This document shows positions 1 through 11,227 of a stretch of DNA of 64,000 nucleotides, piece by piece; the first letter of the stretch is position 1; each line of letters opens with the position of its first letter. Origin of the DNA: Misgurnus anguillicaudatus (lineage: Eukaryota > Chordata > Actinopteri > Cypriniformes > Cobitidae); assembly GCF_027580225.2 (NCBI RefSeq), contig NC_073353.2:36491001-36555000 (forward strand), given 5' to 3'. A program made the position numbers and the translations under genes. The notes beneath the pieces are model-generated. The model saw nothing but the letters and a program-made list of their open reading frames with translations. It was not told the DNA's origin and searched no databases.

Positions 1-636
1 TGTGAACGGCACGCTGTCTCACTTTAACGTCATTCAATAGGGTGCCAGATTTCTATAGAGTCTTCCAGGCGAAAACCCGCCTAAAACACACTGTAAACAG
101 GCCTTAATGTGTAGGGAAAAAAACACCCAATCTGGCAACACTGCCAGCAGGCTGCATGCGTCATCAAAACAACACTGACTGGACGCTGCCATCCAAATCC
201 CTGCCGCGCCACTCACATAGTTTAACATTAAATAACATCATATTTGTCCTAAATCGTTAACGATTAACAAATGCTGCTTACGCATATTCTGGATCTTGAA
301 ATAGACTTTGACTAAGCTCACGCTATTTAACGTGCATGTGCGGTGTGCAATACCTGTGATTTGTCCTACACGCAACGCCTCGCAGCGCTTCTCGCCCGAT
401 GTGCGACCCCCTTGAAGCACCCAGCTAGCATTTCAAGGTATGTGCAAGCAAATATAAAAATTAAAAAGACAGTCAATGCTCGTAAACCCTGGTTGGATAA
501 GGGTTTAAAGTTGGATATGAAGATGAAATCTGATGCATTTAGCTTCAGTGTTAAAACTGATCAAATAATTCCTGTCTGTGGTTCTATATGGGCTATAATG
601 GCAATATATTTTTTTAAATAATATGGGGAAAAGGAA
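1..636. other. Left-edge stretch with a partial TTAA-type element
   Basis: No gene seen. Bases about 190-415 match the right two thirds of the element at 5706-6072 (shared AACATTAAATAACATCATAT and a closing GTGTGCGACCCCCTT), so this is a truncated copy. Bases about 45-160 carry a weak inverted repeat (GCCAGATT and AATCTGGC), probably another decayed element. The ORFs here are short and cross these repeats. Confidence 0.55.
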
Positions 637-775
637 CTATAAATGAGTTCATTTTTGGAACTGTGAACTAGTTCAAAATTTGGAAATATGAACTATGAAC
701 TGAACTAGTTCATTTTAAAATTTGTGAACTGTGAACTGAACTAGTTCATGTAGAAAGTGAACTTTCCCAACACTG
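637..775. mobile_element. hAT-like right end (GAACTAGTTCA repeats, ..CCCAACACTG)
   Basis: Degenerate repeats of GAACTGAACTAGTTCA run to a terminus AACTTTCCCAACACTG, the inverse of the CAGTGTTGGGAAAGTT start typical of a common fish hAT group. No matching left end was found, so it is a truncated relic. Family call is from memory of the terminus. Confidence 0.55.
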
Positions 776-850
776 GATGTGCCAAATTTGATTCCCTGCT
801 TGAGGTCCTTTGCTGTTCGCGTACCCCTCTTTTTACATTCTTGTTGTCTC
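776..850 (+). mobile_element. tRNA-derived SINE fragment
   Basis: A B-box-like stretch (ATTTGATTCCCTGC) is followed by TTGAGGTCCTTTGC and TACCCCTC, matching the SINE piece at 39190-39258 (GTTCGATACCCTGCTTGAGGT). The A box end is replaced by the neighbouring hAT end. Confidence 0.5.
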
Positions 851-1080
851 CCTACCAACAGTCTGTAAAATATAGGCCAAAACTTTTAAAAATTACTAAA
901 ACGTTTAGGAAATGACCACTGACACACTTATAATGGAAACGCAACCCAATGGACAAAAATAAAGGGTTTTATAATGCAAACTGTCCAACAATTAACTTCA
1001 GCACAATGTCAGCATACTAGTTAAATCACAGCTGGTAAAAATGTCAAAAGTAATAACCAGTGTGTAAAAAATATATACTA

Positions 1081-1809
1081 CAGGGTTCCCACACCTTATT
1101 TAACTTCAAATTCAAGGACCTTTCAAGGACTTTCCAGGAACAATACCCTCAAATTCAAGGACTAAATGTGGGGACACATTTCAAGTGAGAGCAAGGTTAC
1201 AATGTGTTACCTTTAGTTTTAAGATACACTGTTACAGTTCCCTTTTGAGGGAACTCGCGCTGCGTCACTGAGGTGACACTTTGTGGACGACTCCAGGGGT
1301 AAGTGCGTCTGAATGTGTATATCAAATTCAACCAATGGTGAGTCTTAACGACAAAGACAGGGTGACGCGGGAGCCAGGAAATATATCGCTATCTAAAATA
1401 TTGCGAAAGACGGCGTTACCGGGATGCAGGAAGTATGGCAAGGGAGACGCAGCGTCTCGTTCCCTTCTAGAGGAACAACAGTTACATACGTAACCCGAGA
1501 CGTTTTCATGTGTCAAACACAACTATGCCAAAAAGCATTTTGGTATGAATCAACATTCACATACAGAAGATATAAGCATTTAAAGCGAACAGTTTAGCAC
1601 GTGGCCTTAAAAAGTCTAGAATTTTTATGATATTATCCTACACTGCAAAGGGAATTATATGGATTTTTTTCCAGAAAACTTCTTGCATAAATTAGATTCA
1701 AGCACTTTCAATGACCTGTATCTACGTCTGTATATTTTCAAAAACTTCCCAGGGCCTTGAATTAGTTCCCCCAGATTCACAAACTTGCAAGGACCCAATG
1801 GGAACCCTG
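1081..1809. mobile_element. DNA transposon, CAGGGTTCCCAC termini, TSD ATACTA
   Basis: Starts CAGGGTTCCCACACC and ends TGGGAACCCTG, inverted ends of about 12 bp. ATACTA flanks both sides (1075-1080 and 1810-1815), read as a 6-bp target duplication. The interior repeats the word TTCAAGGAC and holds a second element at about 1231-1497. No transposase frame, so non-autonomous. Superfamily not certain. Confidence 0.65.
1231..1497. mobile_element. MITE-like element nested in 1081-1809
   Basis: The left side (GTTACAGTTCCCTTTTGAGG then GCTGCGTC) is mirrored on the right by GACGCAGCGTCTCGTTCCCT, AGGAACAACAGTTAC and ACGTAAC. GC content is higher than in the host element. The 64-70 codon ORFs on both strands over it look like by-products. 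Confidence 0.5.
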
Positions 1810-1815
1810 ATACTA

Positions 1816-2940
1816 ACCAGACCTCAAAGAATCCCTTTAATGGTCGAGTTGACCATCCCTAATGCACATGCCATTTTACAAAAAAATCCCAAAAGTACAT
1901 AAGAACAAAGCTGAATTAGTCAATTTCCAAATTCAATGGTTATTAACCAAACAACCATCAAATCAAATATCGTAACTCATCCACGTCTCCAGCTTTTGTT
2001 TTCAGAAACTATCCGTGATGTTATTCTCAGCAATTCAGACTGAAGTCATCATTAATACATGCTGCCACAGAGCAAAGATGAAACATTGATGTGTCCCCAC
2101 CAAACAGGGAAGCTTTCACACACCTCCCGCTGTCTCCTGAGAGGACCAAGAGGAGGCTGAGAGAGGGGCATTAAAGAAAAGAGAGATTAAACAAAGGATC
2201 GAAGCTGTTTGTGCATCCGCCGCACGTTCCCGGCCTCGCCTCGCTGCACGCGCGCTCTATTTTTGGAATCCTCCTTGGATGAGATGAGAGCAGAGTTTGG
2301 ACCATCACAGCATTTTAATCAGACACACAGTGCATCACTAACAGAACCCAACGACAGGAGAGGAAGACAAAGTCAAAAATGAGATCAGGTTCTGCAGAAA
2401 GCACTGCAGATGCTTTGAACACATATACTGTAAAAAATGAATGAGTCATTGATAAAAATGTGTCCAGTCTGTTATGTGACCCACTCTTTTGAAAACCCTG
2501 CTAAAGGCATTTGCTGTTTTTAACAGAAAATCATGTAAAGAACATTCTTAACCTTGATATCTTTAATATTGACTGAGATATTATGTCAAAGATTACTTTC
2601 AAGCCCCTAATCTCATGGTAACTTTACAAGACTTTAGTCCTTGGTCCCATAGGAAGACCCTGTCTAATGCACACATGCCCGTCTGTATGATCCACATAAA
2701 AAAATCTTATGCTGCCTTGCACACACTCAAACTTCCCTGTTCCTAGTAATGCAAATCTAGTTCACTAATATGAAAAAGGAAACACGTTTAAAAATGACGG
2801 AATGGCAACCAATGCACAAAATATTAAAGCAGACCTGGTCAATACTTCTGCCGCCTCTGCGGACATGATGCATTTTAAAATGAGACAGAGCTGAGGATGT
2901 GCTCAAAAACAGTTGACAGAGTTGTTAAATCTAAAAAAAT
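1816..2940. other. Apparently single-copy stretch, no gene
   Basis: No internal duplication or transposon end recognised. Bases 2120-2300 are unusually GC-rich for this window (CCGCCGCACGTTCCCGGCC nearby) and could be a regulatory element or non-coding exon, but no open frame supports a coding exon. Confidence 0.3.
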
Positions 2941-2963
2941 GTGTGTGTGTATGTGTGTGTGTG
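2941..2963. repeat. (GT)n microsatellite
   Basis: About 23 bases of GT repeats with one TA interruption. Confidence 0.9.
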
Positions 2964-3459
2964 ATATTGAGATGTGGTGGGATGGGCAGACTGGCTGGCG
3001 GTGCCAGATGGCAGAAAGATGACACCAGAACCTGATGGACAAGATGAGGAAACGTCCGTCTGTCTGTATGGCATCGAAGGCACGATTACACACACATGCA
3101 CGCACACACACTGTTCGCTCGTCTCTGCTTGTACAATAACACATTAAAACTATATTACTAACATCAGATGAACAGGGGTTTCCTTGAATAGCAAGACCAA
3201 TTGGACTTGGAAGCCTTGTGTAATTTGATTGGGTCACGTGACCTTGTGTGCATTAAAACAACAACAAAAGAAAACAGAAGAATTTAAAGAAATAGTTCAA
3301 ATGTGACCCTGGGCCACAAAGACTGTCATAAGGGTGATTTTTTTACCCGTTTCATTGCTGTATGATTTATTGGGATAGGAACATTTTTGCCAAGATACAA
3401 CTATTTGAAAATCTGGAATATGATTATTTTTAAAAATCCAAATATTGAGAAAATCGTCT

Positions 3460-4264
3460 TTAAAGAGCACCTGTTTCATTGCTAAAAACAACGTTCATTT
3501 GTGTATTTGGTATAATACAATGTGTTTGTGTGATTTGTAGTAAAAAAACACATTATTTTCCACATACAGTACATTTTTGTAGCTCCAGCTCACTCTCTTC
3601 CTGAAGCGCACAGATTTGAAAAGCGCTGGGTCCCTGATTGGCCAGCTAATCTGTACGTTGAATTCGCCTAAATACTTCTGATTTCAGCTGGAAATGTGAC
3701 GCTCCTTACCATGTTTGAAAGATTTGGTCACAATGCAATGCTAACATCCCCAATCCCAGGATGTAAACTGTTGATTACAATCCATGTGTTTGTTGTAGTC
3801 CATTTATGTTGGAGACGATAACTCGCGCCATCATTTACTTTGAGGTTTGTAACTTTTGCATATCGTTAACATGTACTAATACACACTTAAGGGGGTGGCA
3901 CACCGGCCGCGCAGCTAGGACAACTCAGAGGTATCGTAAACCGGAAGTGCGCATTAAATAGCGCGACCTTCATCAGAAAGCGTCTACTCCAAAATGCAAA
4001 ATATATGTTATAGCAGCCAATGTTAATCGTAAATGATTTGGGACAAATATGATGTTATTTAATGTTAAACTATGTGAGTGCTGCTCTGTGGCGCGACAGG
4101 GATTTGAGCAGCTTCCTGAGTCGTAGCTGGGCGGCGTGCATATACATATAGAAAACAATGTGTTCGAGTTTTTTTAGAATGGTGCTGCGCTGAGCTGCGC
4201 CTCCTGTGTGCGACCCCCTTTACACACCAAAGGAAATGTAAAATAGTGAATTGGAGCTCTTTAA
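3460..4264. mobile_element. TTAA-target element (AGAGCACC ends), copy A
   Basis: Flanked by TTAA at 3460-3463 and 4261-4264, with short inverted ends AGAGCACC and GGAGCTCT. It is a near relative of copy B at 30087-30650 (both contain GAAATGTGACGCTCCTTACC and AACATGTACTAA). A third element is inserted at 3891-4218. No coding capacity. Confidence 0.65.
3891..4218. mobile_element. TTAA-target element (GGGGGTGGCACACCGGCCGC), innermost copy
   Basis: Starts GGGGGTGGCACACCGGCC and ends GTGTGCGACCCCC. Flanks are TTAA (3887-3890) and TTTA (4219-4222), one mismatch. Related copies lie at 5706-6072 and about 190-415, the first in opposite orientation. Copy B at 30.1 kb lacks this insert and gives the uninterrupted sequence. 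Confidence 0.65.
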
Positions 4265-4430
4265 AGTTGTCCAAATGAAGTCCTTAGCAACATATATTGC
4301 TAATCATAAATACTTATAACTTTATGGAACATGATCTTTGATCTTTACTTAATATCCTAATTTGAACCCATACAATGTATGGTTGGCTATTGCTACAAAT
4401 ATACCCATATGACTTATCAAATATGAAAAT

Positions 4431-5464
4431 TCTCTCATAATTTACTCATCAGATCAGCAATGCTCAGCATGGTAAGATTAAAAATATGGTGGCATATCAA
4501 TAACGCCAGACCACATTGGTTCTCGTATGTCTCATTCCTTTGAAAATTAGAGCCTAATATAAATATTGATTGTGAAGTAGTTCGATACCCAGCCTTACTG
4601 AGAATGCCACATTACTCTGCAGATTCAAAGCTTCCACAAACACAATAAACAGCAATGAGAATAATCTGCCAGTAATTCTCCACAATTCATTGGATTCTGG
4701 CATACCAAACCTCATCAACCATGTTTACATTACAGCAGAAGCTTTAAAGAGACGTCTTATCAGCTCCAAAAATATGCATCTCTATCCAGATAAACTTCTG
4801 TTGTCCCACCCTGCTCCAGATTTTTCTCACAGACTCCTTAGAGCCAGCAGCTCCTCGGGAGACCAGACCACCAGACTTTCCACACTTAAATATACTGTAT
4901 ACAGCTCTCTGAAACTCTAAAGCTGCATGCACACCACCACCGACTAGCAATGGCGGAGAGACGTTACCTCTTTTATTTCAAAGAAGGCTTGGCGATTTCC
5001 AGACACAGGTGTCAACGACCGTCTACGCAACAAAGCTGAAAACAGTTCAACTTAATGCAAATGACGAGGGACTTTCTGGAGCGACAACCAATGAGAGTGA
5101 AGCAATGGATTTCATGTAATCTGTCTTTCATTATTTACTGAGAGGATGTTTACTCATTTTTTATAGTTGAAATGCCTCCGAAGTCATTGCTTCATGAGGC
5201 AGCGATGCAACAAGTCACCTACCTAAGCTTTTGGACTAAGCCAATTAAAGAGACTAGCGATACACAGCGACAAAGTCGCTGCGGTGTGCACGCACAGTAT
5301 TGGATCTGCAATAACTGTTCGCAACAAACATATAAATAACAGCAGAAACACTATAAGGTAAAACTGTTTTCTTGAAACAATAGCTGGTCGTAGTAGACTG
5401 ATGGACCACAAAAAAGCTGTCAGCTACTCTACCCAGTTTAGTTGGTCAATTTAATTTTAAAAGC
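4431..5464. other. Stretch without recognised gene
   Basis: AT-rich, no clear transposon ends or splice-supported frame. Two opposed ORFs at 4690-4950 overlap each other on the two strands and have no recognisable motif. Confidence 0.3.
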
Positions 5465-5701
5465 AGCTGAAAACCCAACGTCTATCGGTTTGTGCCGATA
5501 GACGATAGTATTGTGTATCGACGATCATAAGACATATTGCCAATAGCTTTCATGACGATAGTTGCCGATGGTTATTATTATTATTATCATCGTCGTTTCA
5601 CCCGTATTGCGTGCTTTTCCTTGCATGAGAGGGTTTGTGGGCTTCACTTTGCACGAGAGAGCTTGTAACCCGCGCGGATTCCTTCCCGCACGCACCTGGA
5701 C

Positions 5702-6076
5702 TTAAGGGGATCGCACACCCGCCGCGCCGTTCTAAAAAAATGTAACACATTGTTTTCTATGAGTGTACGCACACCGGCGCCACCAGGTGGCGCCTGTCCG
5801 CGCCGCCCAGCTGTGACTCAGGAAGTTGTTCAAATCCCTGTCACGCCACACAGCGCCACTCACACAGTTTAACATTAAATAACATCATATTTGTCCCAAA
5901 TCATTAACGACTAACATTGGCTGCTAACGTATATTTTGCATTTTGAAGTAGACGCTATCGAACGAAGCTCGCGCCATTTAATGTGCACTTCCGGTTTACA
6001 ATACCTCTGAGTTCTCCTAGGCGCGTCTCGACGCGGCGCTGCGCTGAGCTGCCCGGCCGGTGTGCGATCCCCTTTA
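5702..6076. mobile_element. TTAA-target element (GGGGATCGCACACC), second full copy
   Basis: Starts after TTAA (5702-5705) with GGGGATCGCACACCCGCC and ends GTGTGCGATCCCC. The right TTAA is not visible as such because a Harbinger element is inserted in it: removing 6077-6756 and one TTA copy restores CCCCTTTAATG. Contains CGCCACCAGGTGGCGCC, a short perfect-looking palindrome. Confidence 0.65.
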
Positions 6077-6756
6077 GGCCCTGTTTACACGATGAGAACG
6101 CTCGAGGGTTAAAACGTAATATTTTATCAGATGTGCCTTTAGTTTTCACGGCGACGGCGTTTTTGGGGCTTAAAAACGCAAAAAGGTGAAACCACCCTCC
6201 AAAGTGGAAATCTTAAAAACGCTCTGCCATCGCGTTCCCGCCTAAAGGGTAAAAACGCTAAAGTTTGCTCACGGTGGCTCTCGTCGCGCACGTGTTTACG
6301 TCACAGGCATGCGCCAGTTCAGGAAAATCAACAAACATGGCGGATTATTTCCATACGTCGGACCTTCAAGTTGCCATAGCAGCTTTGATAAATATACAAG
6401 AGTCTTTCCAGCAGTTGTACGAAATATTCACAGCTAGTATTACTGATCAGAGAAGGTGCATTAATTACCTCTATCAAATTGTTGATGCGGCAATTCAGAG
6501 GCAAACCAGACGGCTTTGGACGAGACCTGGGAGATCAAGGAAGAAGGTTGTATGCAGGCGCGTGGACTTGGTGGTGTTTTGTGTTAGTGCTTCACATTGC
6601 CACCTAGCTGCCTGGAGTGCATACTACATCAAAAATCACACAATTTTGCGTAACCATATGCACACAGATTCCCCCCAAAAACGCTCATATAAACGTGGAA
6701 TAAAAAGTGTTAACTTTTGCGTTTTCTCTTCAGATCGTTTCCGTGTAAATGTAGCC
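6077..6756 (+). mobile_element. PIF/Harbinger-like element, TSD TTA
   Basis: Left end GGCCCTGTTTACACGATGAG, right end GTTTCCGTGTAAATGTAGCC, imperfect inverted termini. TTA flanks both sides (6074-6076, 6757-6759), the 3-bp TWA duplication expected for PIF/Harbinger. It carries a piece of a coding exon (6337-6563) but no room for a full nuclease, so it is a deletion derivative. Confidence 0.7.
6337..6563 (+). pseudogene. Harbinger-type N-terminal exon relic
   Basis: The frame opens at an ATG in the context ACAAACATGG (6337), which I prefer to the upstream in-frame ATG at 6265 because that lies in the element's terminal repeat. The peptide begins MADYFHTSDLQVAIAALINI and continues as a mostly helical stretch to a basic segment RQTRRLWTRPGRSRKK. 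An Arg-rich tract followed by W-x-R-P is typical of the start of PIF/Harbinger nucleases such as HARBI1 relatives. The catalytic DDE part is absent. The frame runs on to 6792 but the tail (from about 6570) reads into non-coding element sequence; a GTTGTA after GAAG near 6547 could be the original splice donor. It is probably not expressed as a functional nuclease. Confidence 0.45.
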
Positions 6757-7020
6757 TTAATGCGCACGTCTTGGACAATTGCTCAAACCTGAATGTGCGT
6801 TGCATGGACTCCTTCTTGCACCTAAACTTGTAATGCGCATGATATACTTTCCTGCACATGAGCTTGTAATATATGCGGCTCTGACATTTGCAGTGTTTTC
6901 AAACCAGCGCGTGTGTTATTCTCGCTCCCTGGCACGCAGGAAATTTAAAGCTTTAATGACGTGCTCGGATTAATGGCATCAGTTTTAAGAATGTTGCGGT
7001 CATGACAGTGGTGCCCTTGC

Positions 7021-8212
7021 TTCTTTTTTTGTCCAACAATCAAGTGACTTGTCATAAATGAGTAAAAAATGAACAAATAAACAAATGAGTAAACTATTCT
7101 AGTTCGCATCTATGTGTGTATTTGCATTGACTTTGTATGTAATCTACTCGGACAAATTGTTGAATTCGTGTTGTGTGCACGCCGGATAACAAAGAAACAC
7201 GTCACAGCTTACTTCATTTTTGTAAGATGAAAGTCTCACCTAAATGCTCAAATGTAAATGTTTCCAAAAATAAATACAAACACAGGGGCAAAATAGATCA
7301 TCATAAACAAATGACAAGCACATCCTGCCTGCTCCGGGGAGATCCAATGACAGAAATATTTAGGGAATTAAGGTCTGAATCAGGAAAAGCCCAGCGGCAC
7401 AAAGCTAAAAATAGATTTTGCAGGCTGCTTGTGACAAGCTCGGTCTGAGGTCATTTCACTTCTGTCTCTCCAGAGGACAGTTTGCATTTGTCTGGGTATA
7501 AACACAAGTCCACCATAGACAGGACTAAAGTATTATATAAACTCGAGAAATATTGATGGATAGCCTTGCTGATGCTATTCTTTATGCACAGCATCAATAG
7601 ACACAATCAGAGTCTTATGAAAAGTATTTTTTTATATGTATCATGCCAATGTCAAGCATTTTACTTCCACTAAAGTGACAGTCTTGCAAAAACTACAGTC
7701 GTGTAAATGATGCCCGTGAATGAGACATTTAATGAATATATGAATGAAATATTTTAATTCATAAATACACGTTTGTTTTCTTATTAGTCGTATCTATAGC
7801 AATCATCTAGAATTTAAATGACAGATTTTGCCATGCCTTAAACAAAAGCTACAAATTAAGTATTCATGTTATTTCGTAAAATGTAACACTAGTGCTTTAT
7901 TATTGCCCAGGACCCATCACACCACATTAAGAGTTCACATTACAAATGTGATGTGGACCAGCACGAAACATGATCCAAACTACGCCTGTACCCGGAGCTA
8001 TCCACCTGTGACCGGATCAGAGACAGACTTAACATCACAATGAATGTTCATCCATTCAACAGGAAGCCTTTAACAGACAAGCCCACTAATACAGCGGGCG
8101 GTGGGCAGACTGTGGCACAATCCAGTGACAGCACGTGTGCCAAAATCCCATTTGCTGGCAGGAGCCATTCCTTTGGCAGGAAGTAACGGAGATGGTGTTT
8201 GTTAGGGGGGTG
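7021..8212. other. Apparently single-copy stretch with a MEF2-like site
   Basis: No transposon ends recognised between about 7150 and 8200. 7300-7500 is compositionally even and contains CTAAAAATAG at 7405-7414, a perfect match to the MEF2 consensus YTAWWWWTAR. Candidate conserved non-coding DNA only; no coding frame is convincing. Confidence 0.3.
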
Positions 8213-8336
8213 ACACCTGCCAGGAGCCCATCACCTGGTGAGATCGATCAAGCGCGCACCCGGTGTATGAGCAGAGCCATGGCACACACATAAATGTGTA
8301 TATACACAAACAAACAACAGTACTTAGCCTTTGCAC
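8213..8336 (+). repeat. Dispersed duplicate, copy 1 (CACCTGGTGAGAT)
   Basis: About 120 bp that resembles 11993-12117 in order and spacing: CACCTGGTGAGAT, then CAGAGCCATGG, CACACA, ATGTGTATA and ACAGTACTTAGCC-like blocks. Nature unknown. Confidence 0.5.
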
Positions 8337-8420
8337 CCGCAGCATTGAACATTGTAACATTTTATATATCATATAACTTTGATATCATAACTATACTGTT
8401 TTATGTCTTACTGTGTGTGC

Positions 8421-8470
<50 letters not shown>

Positions 8471-8471
8471 T
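8421..8471. repeat. poly-A / (TA)n / poly-T tract
   Basis: A run of A, then about 28 bases of TA, then a run of T; self-complementary low-complexity DNA. The 70-codon ORF across it is an artefact. Confidence 0.9.
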
Positions 8472-9122
8472 CGGTAAAGATGCTTTGCAACAATGCAAAA
8501 TCGTGAAAAGCGCTGCTTATCTGTAACTATACTTGCACAGAAAAGAATCAGGGTAGTACCGGAGTAAATAATAGGATGATAACACAACAGTGATGTCCCG
8601 CTCCTGTGGCTCTGTCCGAGTACGGGAACCAGATACAGGCCACATTAAGCATCAGGCAGCCCTCCAGAGAACATCACAGCAGAATGGATAGTTTTGAAAT
8701 CTAAGCTGTTCATGGAAGAAAGGTTTTTGGGGGTCTTTATGAGCCTCTGGAGAGGGGGCTTGCCGAAAAGAGAATGACAAAATGTGTCGTGAGGCTTTTT
8801 TGCCATTGCTGTAGGAGAGGATTGTTATTTAGGAATCTTTTTTGGGCCATCCCTGTTACTTAGCAAATATATTTTCAATGCAACAGGGCTTAATTCCCCA
8901 CCCTAAGGGTCTCAAAAGCCCCAGACCTGCAGGGGCACAGAGAAACTGATGTGAGGAGGTGACAGATGTTACAGAAAAATAGGTTGTTAAAAATGAATGC
9001 TGGAGAGACACACAGCAAGAGGAACAATATAAAAATAGAAATCTCCAAGAGAAGCCACTAAAAGCACAGCGGACATAATAAAGTCATTTGCTCTTTCTCA
9101 TTTACACTTACATTATATAAAG
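8472..9122. other. Apparently single-copy stretch
   Basis: No repeat recognised. 8800-8900 (TTGCCATTGCTGTAGGAG, TAGCAAATATATTTTCAATG) is the sort of mixed sequence often found in conserved non-coding elements, but this cannot be judged without an alignment. Confidence 0.25.
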
Positions 9123-9904
9123 TACTGTGCAACAGTCTTAGGCCACCATGCTATCATTAGACGTGTTGTTTAGTTGTATAGTGCAATTGTATAGTGATCA
9201 TATATATTTATTTCTCCTTCTCTTTATTAGAATACAACCAGAAAATACAGGAAACTTGTATGTAGTATTAAAAACAGTATAAAAGTATTTAGAGTAAATT
9301 CCCCTTCCACTTGAGCACTAGCAGGCAGCTGCAGGATCTGTTAAACCTAAATGATTTGATTAAAACCTTTAAAAGCCATTTTCTTTCAGTCATGGAAGTA
9401 AAAATAACAGACTTAATCACTGTAATCTCATAAAATAATTTGCAAGTGCGCAAGAAAAGGTTTGTACCCTAAAAAATATTTTATTTGTAACCAACAGGAG
9501 ATAAAGAATTTACAAACGTGCTGACAGACGTTTCAGCACTCGGACAGCACCATGTTTTTTTTTTTAAAGCATTATTTAGTAGTTGGTAGTTGCCTGATGA
9601 AGTTCAGTTGATCGAAACGTTGCAATGCAACTTTCATAAAAAAAAATTCAGCAAGCAGATAGTGTGCGGGAATTGTTCTTTGTATATTTTGAGACTTTTT
9701 GTCGTCTCATCCTACGCACCTATCTATTGACTTCAGGTGTGCGACGCTAATTTGTAAAAGCATTATTTAAAAATGCTTCTCATCTCACCATATCCACAGG
9801 TACAGTGTCATCATAGGTTGCATATACAATAAATCTTTGGGGTAGCATTTAAAAAAAAAAACATTTAAAAATAAATGCATTTGTTTAAAGCAAAGCATTT
9901 ATTT

Positions 9905-11227
9905 GAAGAGTTTGGTTCCAAAACGCAATAAACGCCATTTTTGAAAAAAATGAGTTACTGCCAAAATCAGTATTATATCAGGTCAGTAGTTAAAAGTAAA
10001 TTCTTAATTTTACGCAAAATCCAATATCCGCCGTGTTATTCTGTCATCTTTTCTCCCTTTTTTCCCAAAATGCGACAAACGCCACTCCCACTTTTTTACA
10101 GAACGCAATAACTCCATTTCTGATATTACAGCCCACCAGTCACGCAATGTAAACAAGCAATGGCGGACGCGCTGAGTACACGGAGTCCTGGTTTTCCTTA
10201 TCTACTTTGTACTACGTGATCAACAAACAAAACAAAATAATACTTTAATTGCATCGCTAAACCTGTGATGGTTTTCTGTGACGGGAAAGAAACGTAAGCC
10301 ATCAGCATCTAACAATTTCCCTGAGAGGCACTCGGGAGACGGGTGCTTGTTCTCCCGACAGCATCAAGCTTCTCATGCTAACACATTGACCCCAGAGGAT
10401 CTTATGAAAAACTGTACATAATTTTACTCAAAGTCAACGAAAATCGAGCAGGACCAAAAACATTTTACAGTCGATCGCTGTGAAAGACGTTAAAGGGATA
10501 CTTCACCGATTTAGCATTCAGCTTTGTATCTGTAGAAACCCGGCAGTATTACTGAATGACCATGTTTCCCTCCATCATTTCCCCCTGAGAGGAGAGATAT
10601 CTGCATTTTGGTTCTGCAAAAAAGTCCTCCGATGATGCAAAAATCGTCATATTACATCATCGGAGGACTTTTTTGCAGAACCAAAATGCAGATATCTCTC
10701 CTCTCAGGGGGAAATGAGGAAGGGAAATATGGTCATTCAGTAATACTGCCGGGTTTCTACAGATACAAAGCTGAATGCTAAATCGGTGAAGTATCCCTTT
10801 AAGCGAAGACGTCAAGTATAACCGCAATGACAGGGTTCTTAATATGACAAAGTAAGTGTTTTGATTAATAACATTAATGTTTATATTTTTAATTAGTGTG
10901 TACAACTAGTCAACTAAATGAATATAACATGGCAAAGATGAATGCACATTTATATAGGCTATTGATTCAATAGATTTATAGCATTTTGAATAAAAACTTG
11001 TCATGGATTTATTGCATTTTGTGGAAAAAATAATCAGTTTTTATAATAAATCTTTGAAAATAAAGTTATGGATTTGAATTTTTTATGTTTTTATAACCTA
11101 AAGATGCTAAGGGAAAGTTTGTAACAGAAAATAGTTGTTTTCATCTTGTCACTTTCTTGGTATAGAAAACACGTTTTTACCAAAATTTGTCAAAATGGAT
11201 TTATTGCGTTTTGGAACCAAACTCTTC
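9905..11227. mobile_element. DNA element, GAAGAGTTTGGTTCC ends, TSD ATTT
   Basis: Perfect 28-bp inverted ends (GAAGAGTTTGGTTCCAAAAC then GCAATAAA) with ATTT on both sides (9901-9904, 11228-11231). Words like AACGCAATAA or TTATTGCGTT recur through the element on both strands. A TTAA palindrome is inserted at 10490-10802. Non-coding. Confidence 0.75.
10490..10802. mobile_element. TTAA fold-back element, near-perfect palindrome
   Basis: Bounded by TTAA at both ends; ends AGGGATACTTCACCGATTTA. The two arms (about 140 bp each) are nearly identical in inverse and meet around TGCAAAAATCGTCATATTACA. RNA from it would form a long hairpin. Inserted inside 9905-11227. Confidence 0.85.

Larger units (their letters stand above)
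3302..4430. mobile_element. Outer element, TGTGACCCTGGGCCACAAAG family, split by insertion
   Basis: The left part (3302-3459) starts TGTGACCCTGGGCCACAAAG and ends AAAATCGTCTT. The right part resumes at 4261 with TTAAAGTTGTCCAAATGAAG and runs to about 4430. Joined, these match a very common fish repeat that I recall as one unit. A second element, flanked by TTAA, fills 3460-4264. The normal right terminus is missing. Confidence 0.6.
5465..7020. mobile_element. Probable decayed hAT host with CGATA-rich end
   Basis: 5480-5575 is rich in GCCGATAGACGATAG-type inverted words, as in hAT subterminal regions. Sequence resumes after two insertions at about 6760 (TGCGCACGTC). No clean termini or TSD seen, so the limits are guesses. 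Confidence 0.3.

Noticed and set aside
6265..6336. Upstream in-frame start of the Harbinger ORF
   Set aside because: Those 24 codons lie in the element's terminal repeat region; the ATG at 6337 has better context.
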